A stretch of 55,576 nt of DNA from Bacteroidales bacterium (GTDB taxonomy: Bacteria; Bacteroidota; Bacteroidia; Bacteroidales; UBA932). The stretch lies in assembly GCA_029009115.1 (NCBI GenBank), contig JAQXJU010000074.1, positions 1 through 55,576 on the forward strand, given 5' to 3'. The position numbers were made by a program, and so were the translations under genes. Position 1 is the first letter of the stretch. Every line of letters begins with the position of its first letter. The notes beneath the pieces are model-generated. The model saw nothing but the letters and a program-made list of their open reading frames with translations, had not been told where the DNA came from and did no database searches. Shown piece by piece: positions 17,690 to 26,758 of this stretch.

Positions 17690-18084
17690 TATTAAGAAAA
17701 AAATTGCTACCTTTGCAACCCTTTGTAATATCATTCAAAGGCCTTAAGGCTGGAGTCAATGAATTTCATTGGCACGCTGACGGTGAGTTCTTTGCATCAT
17801 TCGGCAATCCCGACATCCGTGACGCAAATCTTGAGATAGAGGTCAAGGTCACGAATGAGGATTGGGAAATTGGAGCAGAAGTATGGATTCACGGCACTGT
17901 GACTGTGCTTTGCTGCAGATGTCTGGGAGATTTGGACCTGCCGGTGGATGTTTCTTTCGAGACTTCCGGGGTTCAGGATCTCAGTCAGGACATCTACGAC
18001 GAAGTCTGTGTTTCGCTTCCAATGACCTGGGTACACGAGGATGGCGGATGTGATGAGGACACTGTACGTTATTTGAGCAAATGA
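17686..18084 (+). CDS. DUF177/YceD family protein, no ATG start
   Basis: The protein matches the YceD family, encoded in front of rpmF across many bacteria and linked to ribosomal RNA or L32 biogenesis in some. Seen here are ISFKGLKAGVNEFHWHADG near the N-terminus, the C-C-R-C-L motif, and a Cys/Asp-rich end (GGCDEDTVRYL). There is no ATG in the first 100 codons. Start choices are TTG at 17686, which overlaps the typA stop codon, TTG at 17704, or TTG at 17713. The TACCTTTG sequence at 17708-17715 resembles a -7 box, and a transcript from it would begin after all three. The start is therefore unsure. rpmF follows 20 bases downstream. Confidence 0.75.
   Translation: MILRKKLLPLQPFVISFKGLKAGVNEFHWHADGEFFASFGNPDIRDANLEIEVKVTNEDWEIGAEVWIHGTVTVLCCRCLGDLDLPVDVSFETSGVQDLSQDIYDEVCVSLPMTWVHEDGGCDEDTVRYLSK
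17708..17715 (+). promoter_or_regulatory. Possible -7 box TACCTTTG before DUF177-rpmF
   Basis: The sequence matches TAnnTTTG but lies inside the 5' part of the open frame. If used, it would make a transcript lacking any of the TTG starts of the DUF177 gene and could serve mainly rpmF. Confidence 0.4.
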
Positions 18085-18104
18085 AATATTAAAAGAATAA
18101 AATT

Positions 18105-18287
18105 ATGGCACATCCTAAACACAAACTCTCAAAGCAGAGAAGAGACAAGAGGCGTACGCACGACCATGCACCCGTCCCTACACTTGCTACTTGCCCCAAC
18201 TGCGGTGCAACTGTGATTTATCATCGCGTTTGCCCTGAGTGCGGCTTCTATCGCGGACGTCAGATCATTGAGAAGAGCGCCGAGTAG
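18105..18287 (+). CDS. rpmF: 50S ribosomal protein L32
   Basis: This 60-residue protein starts MAHPKHKLSKQRRDKRRTHD and carries two CPxCG pairs (CPNCG and CPECG), the zinc-ribbon form of L32. It follows the DUF177 gene by 20 bases, the conserved yceD-rpmF order. A tRNA-Arg gene begins 31 bases after the stop. Confidence 0.96.
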   Translation: MAHPKHKLSKQRRDKRRTHDHAPVPTLATCPNCGATVIYHRVCPECGFYRGRQIIEKSAE

Positions 18288-18318
18288 TTTGCGGCCTCTA
18301 CCTTGAACAAGATAGCGC

Positions 18319-18390
18319 GGCTCCTTAGTTCAACGGATAGAACGGAGGTTTCCTAAACCTTAAATAGTGGTTCGATTCCACTAGGAGCTA
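18319..18390 (+). tRNA. tRNA-Arg (anticodon CCT)
   Basis: The acceptor stem is GGCTCCT (18319-18325) with AGGAGCT (18383-18389), including a G-U first pair. The anticodon stem GAGGT/ACCTT closes the loop TTCCTAA with anticodon CCT, and the T loop is TTCGATT. The 3' CCA is not encoded (A-C-A-T follows the stem), unlike in the tRNA-Leu gene of this window. It may be co-transcribed with rpmF. Confidence 0.94.
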
Positions 18391-18399
18391 CATTTTGTC

Positions 18400-18447
18400 A
18401 GAATGGTGACTACAGTGCAAAGGCTGAGGCCACCATTCTTCTTTTTG
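18400..18447 (+). terminator. Terminator after tRNA-Arg
   Basis: AGAATGGTG (18400-18408) pairs with CACCATTCT (18431-18439) around a loop of 22 bases, then TCTTTTTG. The long loop makes it weaker than the others in the window. Confidence 0.65.
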
Positions 18448-18490
18448 TGTATTCCGTTCTATCGGGAATTTTTCGTAACTTGCACCGAAT

Positions 18491-19774
18491 ATGCGAATAC
18501 TTGCGAAGATAGTGTCTGTACTGCTGCCGGCAATCGTGATTGTTGCGGCCTGCTCGCATCCGGTAAACACTGTGACACAGTTGCTTGGATCGGTTCCCTC
18601 CGATGCCTCGGCGGTATTCTGCTTCAACACTTGTGCCCAGGGAACAGCCCTGATGCTTGACTCTACCGATGTTCTTTGTCGATGCATACCCCAAAAGTAT
18701 TCCCGCTCGCCGCTTGTACTCTCGTGGTGCTACAACGGAAACATAGTACCCCTGCTTGCCATTCAGACCCCTCCAGACAGCAGTTCTGCCTTGAAGGAGG
18801 CTCTCAGGGCTGCATCGTCACTTGGGGTTGAGGCAGCTTTCGTATCATCGCCCAAGGCCCTTCCGGGCAGAGGCGTTTTGCTGCTGAGCCGCTCTGAAAG
18901 TGTGGTCGAATCGTCCTGCAGGCATCTTCAGAGCGGAGCATCGGTTCTGGATGCTCCCGGATTCAGGGCTGCTCTCGACAAGGCTCCCGAAGCCGAGGCT
19001 CTCTTTTTCCTGAACAACAGGTCGGTTTCGAAGTGGCTCGACAGCCGTCCCCTCACAGGAGTATTCAGGCGTTCCGAACTTGTCTCCTTTATCCGCAGGA
19101 CTGCAGAATGGTCAGTTCTGTATATGCCAGATATTCAAGACAGCGGCAACCTCTCGGCTGTCAGTTCGCAGGGACCTTCTGACTCCTGGTACTGCAATCT
19201 GCTCGAGTCGCAGAAGCCGGCACGAAGCCGGATGGCTGAGATACTTCCACCGGATGCTGATTTTGCAATGTCTCTTGTAATTGCCGATACCGATTCCTTC
19301 CGCGAGGCTTATATACGCTATCTCGACGCTTCTGTGAGGCTCAACCGATACAGGAACGCCTGCACCTCACTCTCGCGATGCTCCGGCATTCATCCTGAGA
19401 AATGGGAGAAAGACAATCAGGTCCGTGAGGTAGGGCTCTTGCACCGCGATGGCTCGTCTGTGCTGCTTGTCCGCCTTGCCAAGTCGGCAGGTCGGGACGG
19501 GGAACAACTCCGCGAGAATCCTTTCGGCGGTTTTCTTGCTGTCCTATATGGCGATGCTTTCCGTCTTGATGAAGAATCAGTAATGGCCTTCAAGGACCAT
19601 TGGATGGTCGTAGGAAAGGCCGGGGACGTCGAGTCTTTACTCAAGTGCGGACCATCTCCTGAGGAAGAACTCTGGCCGTCGAAGCCCTGCCGCTTTGCCG
19701 CCATAAGCAGAATGGGAGACAGGAGTTTCCGCTTCTTTTTCGACTCCGACTGCTATCGTTTGCACGTGTATTAA
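18491..19774 (+). CDS. Lipoprotein of unknown function, 427 residues
   Basis: I do not recognise this protein with certainty. The N-terminus is a signal peptide with a lipobox (IVIVAAC, Cys21). The opening VTQLLGSVPSDASAVFCF and the pattern of repeated small domains (LLLSRSESVVESSC, FFLNNRSVSKWLDSR, later VGKAGDVESLLKC) recall DUF3352-type proteins, which begin with a statement-like P.DA..V segment. It has no neighbours in the same transcription unit upstream because of the tRNA terminator. The acyl-CoA ligase gene starts 14 bases downstream. The start at 18491 follows TAACTTGC, a poor match to a -7 box. Confidence 0.6.
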   Translation: MRILAKIVSVLLPAIVIVAACSHPVNTVTQLLGSVPSDASAVFCFNTCAQGTALMLDSTDVLCRCIPQKYSRSPLVLSWCYNGNIVPLLAIQTPPDSSSALKEALRAASSLGVEAAFVSSPKALPGRGVLLLSRSESVVESSCRHLQSGASVLDAPGFRAALDKAPEAEALFFLNNRSVSKWLDSRPLTGVFRRSELVSFIRRTAEWSVLYMPDIQDSGNLSAVSSQGPSDSWYCNLLESQKPARSRMAEILPPDADFAMSLVIADTDSFREAYIRYLDASVRLNRYRNACTSLSRCSGIHPEKWEKDNQVREVGLLHRDGSSVLLVRLAKSAGRDGEQLRENPFGGFLAVLYGDAFRLDEESVMAFKDHWMVVGKAGDVESLLKCGPSPEEELWPSKPCRFAAISRMGDRSFRFFFDSDCYRLHVY

Positions 19775-19788
19775 TTAACTTATATCAA

Positions 19789-21450
19789 ATGAGTGATTTC
19801 AAATCAGTAAACAAGCTTTTTGAGAAAGCTTTCAGAGAAAACTGGGACCGTCCTGCCCTGTCGAACTATCAGGGAGTGACTCTCCACTACAGAGAAGTTG
19901 CGAGCCGCATTGAAAAACTTCACATCATGTTCGAGGAATGCGGGCTCCAGAAGGGTGACAAGGTTGCCCTCTGTTCGAGGAATCAGGCCAACTGGGCCAT
20001 CTCCTTTCTGGCCGCAATGACTTATGGTGCTGTTCCCGTTCCCCTGCTGCACGAATTCAAGCCCAGCAATGTCCATCATCTTGTCAACCACTCTGAGGCA
20101 AGGATACTGTTTGTGGACGATGTGGTTTGGGAAGGCCTTGTCGAGAGCGAAATGCCTGATCTTGCAGCAATCATACAGGTCAATACCTTCAAGCTTCTTC
20201 TTGCAAGAGATTCGAAGATTACCCACGCAAGGGAGCATCTGAACGAGATGTTCGGAAAGAAGTATCCCGAGGCATTCACCCCCGAGGCCCTGAACTATTA
20301 TGAGGACAGCGCCGACGAACTTGCCATCATCAACTATACATCCGGAACTTCCGGCTTCTCAAAGGGAGTGATGATTCCATACAGGGCCATCTATTCCAAT
20401 ATCGAGTTCGCCAGAAAGGTTCTTCCCAATCTGGATTCGACAAAGAGCATGGTCTCGATGCTGCCTTCGGCGCATATGTACGGTCTGATGTTCGAGGTTC
20501 TCTATGAACTGAGCGTCGGCGCCCACGTCCACTTCCTGTCCAGGGTCCCCAGCCCCAAGGTTATAATGCAGGCTCTGGCCGAGGTCAAGCCCTACGTGGT
20601 GATTGCCGTTCCCCTCGTAATCGAAAAGATTTACAAGAGCAAGGTAAAGCCCGTACTTGAGAAAGAGGGGATACGCTTCCTTATGAAACTTCCTGTACTC
20701 AATCAGATGGTAATGAACAAGATTCGCACCGAACTCGTGAACGCCTTCGGCGGTCAGTTCGAGGAGGTCATCATCGGAGGCGCCGCATTCAATCCCGAGG
20801 TTGAGGCTTTCTTCAAGAAAATCAACTTCCCCTTCACCGTCGGCTATGGAATGACCGAGTGCGCTCCCATCATCACCTATGACGACTGGAAGGAAGAGAA
20901 ACTCTATTCCTGCGGAAAGGTGGCTCCGAACCTTGAGATTATGGTCGATTCCTCCCAGCCCGACAAGGTGCCCGGCGAGGTGCTTGTAAGGGGAGAGAAT
21001 GTATTCCTCGGATACTACAAGAATCCCGAGGCGACCAGTTCGGCACTCACTCCCGACGGATGGTTCCACACCGGAGATATGGGAATCATCGATTCCGACG
21101 GCTGCCTGTTCCTTAAGGGCAGGTCGAAGTGCATGATTCTTGGTCCTTCGGGTCAGAATATCTATCCCGAGGAGCTCGAAGCCGTAATCAATACCTATTC
21201 TTACGTCGTTGAGTCGCTTGTGATTGAGAATGACGGAGGACTCACTGCCCTCATCTATCCCGACTACCGTCAGGGAGAGGCGGACGGAATGAATGCCGAG
21301 GCTCTCGAGGCCAAACTCAGGTCCTTCCTCCCCGATATCAATAAGAATCTTCCCAACTATGCCCATATCAAGAAGATTGAGTTTATGCCGGAAGACTTTG
21401 AACGTACTCCCAAGAAGAGTATCAAACGCTATCTTTATCAGCGCAACTAA
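19789..21450 (+). CDS. AMP-binding acyl-CoA synthetase (long-chain fatty acid-CoA ligase type)
   Basis: The enzyme activates a fatty acid with ATP and CoA; the exact chain length is unknown. The 553-residue chain has the ATP loop YTSGTSGFSKGVM, the YGMTECAPI motif, the GWFHTGDMG segment and the C-terminal lysine region (RTPKKSIKRYLY). It is somewhat shorter than FadD-like enzymes with a lid insert. It probably acts at the inner side of the membrane. dCMP deaminase follows after 6 bases with no promoter between, though no pathway link is obvious. Confidence 0.88.
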   Translation: MSDFKSVNKLFEKAFRENWDRPALSNYQGVTLHYREVASRIEKLHIMFEECGLQKGDKVALCSRNQANWAISFLAAMTYGAVPVPLLHEFKPSNVHHLVNHSEARILFVDDVVWEGLVESEMPDLAAIIQVNTFKLLLARDSKITHAREHLNEMFGKKYPEAFTPEALNYYEDSADELAIINYTSGTSGFSKGVMIPYRAIYSNIEFARKVLPNLDSTKSMVSMLPSAHMYGLMFEVLYELSVGAHVHFLSRVPSPKVIMQALAEVKPYVVIAVPLVIEKIYKSKVKPVLEKEGIRFLMKLPVLNQMVMNKIRTELVNAFGGQFEEVIIGGAAFNPEVEAFFKKINFPFTVGYGMTECAPIITYDDWKEEKLYSCGKVAPNLEIMVDSSQPDKVPGEVLVRGENVFLGYYKNPEATSSALTPDGWFHTGDMGIIDSDGCLFLKGRSKCMILGPSGQNIYPEELEAVINTYSYVVESLVIENDGGLTALIYPDYRQGEADGMNAEALEAKLRSFLPDINKNLPNYAHIKKIEFMPEDFERTPKKSIKRYLYQRN

Positions 21451-21456
21451 GCCTAT

Positions 21457-21870
21457 ATGAACAAATTCGACGCCCGTTATCTTGAGATGGCCGCCATCTG
21501 GGCCAAGAACTCATACTGCAAGCGACGTCAGGTCGGTGCAATTCTCGTCAAGGACAGGATGATTATTTCCGACGGGTACAACGGTACTCCTTCGGGTTTT
21601 GAGAATGTCTGTGAAGACGAGAACGGTGTTACCAAGCCCTATGTCCTTCACGCTGAGGCGAATGCAATAACCAAGGTTGCCCAGTCCGGCAACAGCAGCG
21701 AAGGAGCGACCCTGTATGTTACGGCTTCGCCCTGCGTAGAGTGTGCAAAACTGATTATCCAGGCTGGCATCAAAAGGGTTGTATATAAAGATGAATACCG
21801 CCTGACCGACGGCGTGGATCTGTTGCGTATGGCCGGAATCGAGGTCGAGCAAGTCGAATCTGAACGATGA
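21457..21870 (+). CDS. Deoxycytidylate (dCMP) deaminase family protein
   Basis: The zinc enzyme converts dCMP to dUMP for dTTP synthesis. The 137-residue chain has the HAEANAI motif (zinc His and catalytic Glu) and PCVECAK (two zinc Cys). The GYNGTPSGF segment favours dCMP deaminase over tRNA adenosine deaminase or cytidine deaminase. Its stop overlaps the ctpA start by 4 bases (ATGA), so the two are translationally linked. Confidence 0.88.
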   Translation: MNKFDARYLEMAAIWAKNSYCKRRQVGAILVKDRMIISDGYNGTPSGFENVCEDENGVTKPYVLHAEANAITKVAQSGNSSEGATLYVTASPCVECAKLIIQAGIKRVVYKDEYRLTDGVDLLRMAGIEVEQVESER

Positions 21871-23447
21871 AGAAATACTATCCCCTCATAATTGCCCTGC
21901 TCGGTGTTGTCATCGGGTCTATGCTGACAATGACAGTCTCGGCAGTGCGTGAGCGCAAGGCTCACAGCGTGTCTTCAGCAAACTGGAGAAAACTCAATCT
22001 TGTACTTGAATATGTTGACGGCAACTATGTCGATACCATCAAGTATTCTGATGTGACCGAAGCAGCTCTCCAGAGCGCTTTGTCCAAGCTGGACCCCCAT
22101 TCGGTGTATATGCCCCCCGTAGAGTTGGAGGAGGCCGAGACCGATCTGTCTGGGCAATTTGAGGGAATAGGTATTCAGTTCAACGTCCCCAATGATACTG
22201 CCATAGTTCTTGAGGTAATCCCCGGGGGACCTTCCGAAAAGATAGGACTCCAGCCGGGCGACCGCATACTCAAGGTCGATACAACGGCCATCGCGGGAGT
22301 GGGCTTCCCCCAGGACAGTATGGTCCGGAGGATGAAGGGTCCTGCAGGGACCAAGGTCCTCATTACAGTCGGCCGCGGCAAGGATGTGATTCCATTCGAG
22401 ATTACCCGTGGGAAGATTCCCACTCACAGCGTCGATGCCGCCTTTATGGTAGCTGACAGTGTCGGATATGTGAGGGTGTCCAAGTTCTCGAGGACAACAT
22501 TTGCCGAGTTCGTAAAGGCCGGAATTGGCCTCTCGAAGGAGGGTATGAGGGAGATGATAGTTGATTTGAGAGGGAATAGCGGAGGATTCTTCGACCAGGC
22601 TCTGAATATGAGCAACCTCTTCCTCGAAAAGGGCGACAAGATTGTTTATCTCGAAGGCCGGAAGCGTCCCCGCGAAGAATACACGGCCGACGGGAAAGGG
22701 ATATTCCGTGACATTGACCTCAAAGTCCTTATCGACGACGGCTCTGCCTCGTCAAGCGAGATTTTCGCAGGGGCCATGCAGGATAATGACAGGGGAGTGG
22801 TGTTCGGCCGCCGTTCGTTCGGAAAGGGTCTGGTTCAGGAACCCTTGTATTTCTCCGACGGGAGCGGAGTCCGCATTACAGTGGCCCGCTTCTATACTCC
22901 TTCGGGACGCTGCATACAGAAGCCATATGCTGATGACTATGCCTACGACATACTCAAGCGTTATCGCGACGGTGAGATGGTAGAGGCCGACAGCATAAGG
23001 ATAGACAAGTCGCACGAGTATCTCACCAAGGGAGGGCGTGTGGTTTACGGAGGCGGAGGTATAGTGCCGGATGTGTTCGTGCCGATAGACACTACCAAAG
23101 TGTCCGACTTTTATATAAATTGCAACCGCAAGGCTACCGCAATGCGCTTTGCTTCTGCCTGGTTTGACAAGCACAAGACAGAACTGCAGGCAATTGAGGA
23201 CTATCCCTCGCTGCTTGCTTATCTTGATTCTGCAAATCTTGAGACGCACTTCCTGTCCTTTGCCCGCAGGGTGGACTCACTCGTGCCCAAGGCCTCGCAG
23301 TGGAAGACAGAGAGAGACTATATGATGACTTCGGTGAGGGCCCTGGTCGGACGTTATTCCAAACTTGGAGACAATGCCTTCTACCACCTCTATCTCTCGG
23401 TGGACAATGTATTCAAGAAGGCCATGGAATATTCTACTGGGCAATAA
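21867..23447 (+). CDS. C-terminal processing protease, S41 family
   Basis: This periplasmic serine protease degrades or trims envelope proteins. The 526-residue protein has an N-terminal membrane anchor (about 6-26), a PDZ domain (about 95-185), and the S41 core with the GSASSSE motif (292-298, catalytic Ser) and Lys320 in SFGKGLVQ. The last 120 residues are a helical tail common in Bacteroidota members. It overlaps the dCMP deaminase stop (ATGA). Its 3' end overlaps the convergent TonB-like gene by 14 bases, so no terminator fits between. Confidence 0.92.
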   Translation: MKKYYPLIIALLGVVIGSMLTMTVSAVRERKAHSVSSANWRKLNLVLEYVDGNYVDTIKYSDVTEAALQSALSKLDPHSVYMPPVELEEAETDLSGQFEGIGIQFNVPNDTAIVLEVIPGGPSEKIGLQPGDRILKVDTTAIAGVGFPQDSMVRRMKGPAGTKVLITVGRGKDVIPFEITRGKIPTHSVDAAFMVADSVGYVRVSKFSRTTFAEFVKAGIGLSKEGMREMIVDLRGNSGGFFDQALNMSNLFLEKGDKIVYLEGRKRPREEYTADGKGIFRDIDLKVLIDDGSASSSEIFAGAMQDNDRGVVFGRRSFGKGLVQEPLYFSDGSGVRITVARFYTPSGRCIQKPYADDYAYDILKRYRDGEMVEADSIRIDKSHEYLTKGGRVVYGGGGIVPDVFVPIDTTKVSDFYINCNRKATAMRFASAWFDKHKTELQAIEDYPSLLAYLDSANLETHFLSFARRVDSLVPKASQWKTERDYMMTSVRALVGRYSKLGDNAFYHLYLSVDNVFKKAMEYSTGQ

Positions 23448-24150
23448 ACTGGTAGATGATATAGCCTGTCTGCCTTTCCGGTGCGCTTGTGCTTGAGGAG
23501 AATCTTGACAGACGGGCCGCCCGGATTGCAAATGAGCGCAGACAGCCATCGGAAGAAGATTCGCTGTCGTCGATTTTTGCCCCTGAAACGCTGCCGTTTC
23601 GGCTTACGGTAATCAGAACCTTTACTTTTCCTGCTCCCATACATCTGTATGCGGGAATCGGAAGATGGCTGGCCTTTCGCCCCTCAAGTTCCCATTCCAG
23701 AACGCTCGGACCGCTATAGGGCTTGCTTTCTGAGCTTTTGGCCGCTGGAGTCTCCTTAGGGGCTGGAATGCTGTATTCATCTTCCTGCTGACCGGCTCCC
23801 CGGCGCAGGGCTTCCTGGAGTTCGCGGGCGTCGCGATAGAGTTTTTCGGTCTCTTCAGGTGAACTCCGGTCGTCTTTGAGCGACGAGCGGTCAACGGCGA
23901 TATTAGCCACGGGGGCCGAGCCTGAGCTTGAAGCGAGCATCTCGTTCAGACGCTCGTTGATGGCTTTTTTGAGAGCAAGTTCCTTCTCGAGCTTTTCCAT
24001 CTGTTCGGCCTTGCTGAAGTCGATGACAAAGCTCTCTTGCTGACGCAAAGCATTGCCGAGCTGTGACGCCATCAGGACAATCAGCACAACAAGGTGCAGG
24101 ATTATCGTGACGTACAGCCCGGCTCTGTCTTCTTTGCGAAGCTTTTTCAT
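23434..24150 (-). CDS. TonB-like energy transducer
   Basis: This 238-residue protein has a single N-terminal membrane helix (about 12-32), then a coiled-coil-like charged stretch (AEQMEKLEKELALKKAINER), a Pro/Ser-rich spacer, and a C-terminal TonB-type domain (KVKVLITVSRNGSVSGAKI through YIIYQFIAQ). The layout fits transfer of proton-motive energy from ExbB/ExbD to an outer-membrane receptor. The ATG at 24150 shares its A with the udk stop TGA (TGATG). The exbB-exbD operon lies 2 kb upstream on the same strand with asnS and udk in between. Its partner receptor is unknown. Confidence 0.75.
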   Translation of the reverse strand: MKKLRKEDRAGLYVTIILHLVVLIVLMASQLGNALRQQESFVIDFSKAEQMEKLEKELALKKAINERLNEMLASSSGSAPVANIAVDRSSLKDDRSSPEETEKLYRDARELQEALRRGAGQQEDEYSIPAPKETPAAKSSESKPYSGPSVLEWELEGRKASHLPIPAYRCMGAGKVKVLITVSRNGSVSGAKIDDSESSSDGCLRSFAIRAARLSRFSSSTSAPERQTGYIIYQFIAQ

Positions 24151-24764
24151 CAAAGGTCGCGAAGAGATTTTTCGATTGTTGCAAGAATGACGTCAATAGC
24201 CACTTTGTTGTGCCCTCCCTGAGGAATGATTACATCGGCGTAGCGCTTGCTCGGCTCTATGAACTGCAGATACATAGGCTTAACTGTCCTGCTGTATCGC
24301 TCAATTACCCAGCTGACATCCTTGCCCCTTTCGGAAATGTCCCTTGCCATAACCCTCATCAGGCGGTCATCGTCGTCGGCATCGACAAATATCTTCAGGT
24401 CAAGCTGACGGCGGAGCTCTTCGCAGGTGAAGATGAGTATTCCTTCGATTATGATTACGTCTGCGGGTTCGACAAGAGTGGTTTCGGTCTTGGAGCGCGA
24501 ACAGGAAATGAATGAATAGATTGGCTGTTGCACGCTGTGTCCTTTCTTCAATTCCTGCAGCTGGTGGCAGAGCAGCTCCCACTCAATGGCATCAGGGTGG
24601 TCGAAGTTGTGGTTTCGCTTTTCTTCGTCGCTCAGGTCGCTGGAGTCTTTATAGTAGCAGTCCTGTGGTATGACCACAACCTTCTGTTTAAGGCTTTCAG
24701 CAATTGCCTTTACGACCGTTGTCTTTCCGCTGCCGGATCCACCGGCTATTCCGATGACGAGCAT
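24150..24764 (-). CDS. udk: Uridine kinase
   Basis: The enzyme phosphorylates uridine and cytidine in pyrimidine salvage. The 204-residue chain has the P-loop GGSGSGKTT (8-16), QDCYYKDSSDLSDEE, NFDHPDAIEW and the RDISERGKD lid, all typical of Udk. It ends in a one-base overlap with the TonB-like gene and starts 12 bases after asnS, which implies a common transcript. Confidence 0.95.
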   Translation of the reverse strand: MLVIGIAGGSGSGKTTVVKAIAESLKQKVVVIPQDCYYKDSSDLSDEEKRNHNFDHPDAIEWELLCHQLQELKKGHSVQQPIYSFISCSRSKTETTLVEPADVIIIEGILIFTCEELRRQLDLKIFVDADDDDRLMRVMARDISERGKDVSWVIERYSRTVKPMYLQFIEPSKRYADVIIPQGGHNKVAIDVILATIEKSLRDL

Positions 24765-24776
24765 AGAATTGAATGT

Positions 24777-26183
24777 CTAGTATTCTGCGTTCTTGGGAGT
24801 ACGTGGGAAAGGAATGACGTCACGGATGTTCTGCATTCCGGTGATGAAGAGAAGAAGACGCTCGAATCCGAGTCCGAAACCGCTGTGAGGGCAGCTGCCG
24901 AAGCGGCGGGTATCGATGTACCATTCAAGGTTCTTGCGGCTCATCCCGAGTTCAGTTATGCGTGCCTCTAGCTTGCCGAGGTCTGACTCGCGCTCGCTGC
25001 CTCCGATAATCTCGCCAATCTTAGGGAAGAGTATGTCCATTGCGCGGACAGTCTTGCCGTCGGGGTCCTGCTTCATATAGAAGGCCTTGATTTCCTTGGG
25101 GTAGCCGGTGAGTATTACAGGCTTGCGGAAGTGCTGTTCAACCAGATACCTTTCGTGCTCGCTCTGCAGGTCCACGCCCCAGTAAACGGGATACTCGAAC
25201 TGAACTCCGTTCTTTGCGGCTTCTTCGAGTATGCGTATTCCTTCGGTATATTCGAGCCTTACGAAGTCGGTCCCTACCACACCCTCGAGCCTTGAGATGA
25301 GTTCGGGGTCATAGCGGTCGTTGAGGAACTGGATATCGTCGCGACAATTCTCGAGAGCATATCTGACGAGATGCTTTATAAAGTCTTCGGCGAGGTCCAT
25401 ATTGTCGGTGATGTCATAGAACGCCATCTCGGGCTCAATCATCCAGAACTCGGCCAGATGGCGGGGAGTGTTGGAATTTTCTGCCCTGAAGGTTGGCCCG
25501 AAGGTGTAAATCTCACCCAGGGCAGTTGCTCCGAGCTCGCCTTCGAGCTGTCCGCTCACCGTGAGGCTGGTCTGCTTGCCGAAGAAGTCCTTGCTGTAGT
25601 CGGGCTCGCCCTTCTTGTTGCGGGGTACATTCCCGAGATCAAGGGTGGTCACCTGGAACATCTGGCCTGCGCCTTCACAGTCCGAGGCGGTGATAAGGGG
25701 AGTGTTGAGGTAAACGAAGCCCTTGTTGTGGAAGTACTCGTGTATTGCGTAAGCCATCTGGCTGCGCAGCCTGAGAACAGCCCCGAAAGTATTGGTACGA
25801 GGGCGCATATGAGCAACCGTGCGAAGGTACTCGAATGAAGTGTCCTTCTTTTGAAGAGGATATCTCACAGGGTCGCAGGTTCCGTATATCTCTATTTCTG
25901 AGGCCTTGATTTCTACAGCCTGCCCGCTGCCCGGCGACTCCACGAGTTCGCCTCTTACACCTATGCAGGCACCTGTGCTTATCTTTGACAGGATTTCCTC
26001 CATCCCGGAGGCACTCTTGTCGCATACTATCTGGATGTTCTTTATGGTAGAACCGTCGCTCAGTGCTATGAAGGCAACTTCCTTGTTGCCTCTCTTGGTC
26101 CGTACCCATCCTTTTGCAAGAACCTCTCTGCCGGGTTCAAAGTGGAGGAGGTCTTTGATCTTGCTTCGTTTTACTTCTTGCAT
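24777..26183 (-). CDS. asnS: Asparaginyl-tRNA synthetase
   Basis: The enzyme charges tRNA-Asn with asparagine. The 468-residue protein has an N-terminal OB-fold anticodon domain (about 15-115) and a class II catalytic core, with motif 2 ([20 protein letters not shown]) and motif 3 ([12 protein letters not shown]). The 87-base gap upstream contains the terminator of the exbD operon. I do not see a clear TAnnTTTG box for asnS on the minus strand there. Confidence 0.96.
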   Translation of the reverse strand: MQEVKRSKIKDLLHFEPGREVLAKGWVRTKRGNKEVAFIALSDGSTIKNIQIVCDKSASGMEEILSKISTGACIGVRGELVESPGSGQAVEIKASEIEIYGTCDPVRYPLQKKDTSFEYLRTVAHMRPRTNTFGAVLRLRSQMAYAIHEYFHNKGFVYLNTPLITASDCEGAGQMFQVTTLDLGNVPRNKKGEPDYSKDFFGKQTSLTVSGQLEGELGATALGEIYTFGPTFRAENSNTPRHLAEFWMIEPEMAFYDITDNMDLAEDFIKHLVRYALENCRDDIQFLNDRYDPELISRLEGVVGTDFVRLEYTEGIRILEEAAKNGVQFEYPVYWGVDLQSEHERYLVEQHFRKPVILTGYPKEIKAFYMKQDPDGKTVRAMDILFPKIGEIIGGSERESDLGKLEARITELGMSRKNLEWYIDTRRFGSCPHSGFGLGFERLLLFITGMQNIRDVIPFPRTPKNAEY

Positions 26184-26210
26184 CTTTTTGAGTTTGAATG
26201 CGTATCAATA

Positions 26211-26250
26211 TAAAGGCGGTGCCAAAAAGATAATTTTTGGTCACCGCCTT
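26211..26250 (-). terminator. Terminator of the exbB-exbD operon
   Basis: AAGGCGGTG (26213-26221) and CACCGCCTT (26242-26250), with inner CCAAAAA/TTTTTGG, form a stem of 16 pairs broken by one bulged base. Read on the minus strand, it comes 20 bases after the last exbD and is followed by TATATTG, a weak T-run. Confidence 0.75.
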
Positions 26251-26270
26251 CAAAACGTGCGGGGTGCTTG

Positions 26271-26741
26271 TCAGTTAGCGCCCTTTCTTGCCGAATACAT
26301 TATCTTGAGTGCCGAGCAGCGCCTGAGCTCCTGCTTGACGTCTGTGATGATACCCATACGGACGTCCTGGTCTGCCCTGATGCTCACCGTCATAAACTGA
26401 CGGTCGGCCTCACTCTTGGAGTCGCGCTCCGCGGCTATGAAGTCGCGGATGTCGTCGGTAGTCTTGAAGGAGTCGTTCAACTGGATACGAGCGTCGGTAC
26501 CATACTGGGCCTGAAGGCTCTTGATAGGGGTTCCGATGTTGATGTATGAGTTGAGGTCCTTCCTTTCGAGTTTGACTACTTCCGATGCTTCCGGAATCTT
26601 TACCATGACCTTGTTCTCGGTCTCACGCATCTGCGTGGTAACCATAAAGAAGAACAGGAGCATAAATACGATATCGGACAGCGAGCTGCTGGTCATTGCC
26701 GGCACCTCTTTCTTGTTGTTGCTTCCACCGAATTTTGACAT
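26271..26741 (-). CDS. exbD: ExbD/TolR family proton-channel subunit (second copy)
   Basis: The 156-residue protein is a single-pass inner-membrane partner of ExbB. The N-terminus has the LSDIVFMLLFFFMVTT helix (about 21-36) with the conserved Asp that carries protons. The rest is a periplasmic domain. It is the last gene of the operon exbB-membrane protein-exbD-exbD, 17 bases after the first exbD. Two unequal ExbD proteins beside one ExbB is a common layout in Bacteroidota. Confidence 0.9.
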   Translation of the reverse strand: MSKFGGSNNKKEVPAMTSSSLSDIVFMLLFFFMVTTQMRETENKVMVKIPEASEVVKLERKDLNSYINIGTPIKSLQAQYGTDARIQLNDSFKTTDDIRDFIAAERDSKSEADRQFMTVSIRADQDVRMGIITDVKQELRRCSALKIMYSARKGAN

Positions 26742-26758
26742 ATTCTATCCTCCTGATT

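Noticed and set aside
16352..17734. A 460-codon open frame on the minus strand opposite typA
   Set aside because: It is antisense to a complete, well-conserved GTPase and shows no recognisable domain; the openness follows from codon bias in the real gene.
20359..21366. A 335-codon open frame on the minus strand opposite the acyl-CoA ligase
   Set aside because: The plus strand encodes all ligase motifs; the minus frame shows only composition-driven openness.
21457..21870. tRNA adenosine deaminase (tadA) for the small deaminase
   Set aside because: The GYNGTPSGF segment and length fit dCMP deaminase; TadA has a different pattern around the HAE motif.
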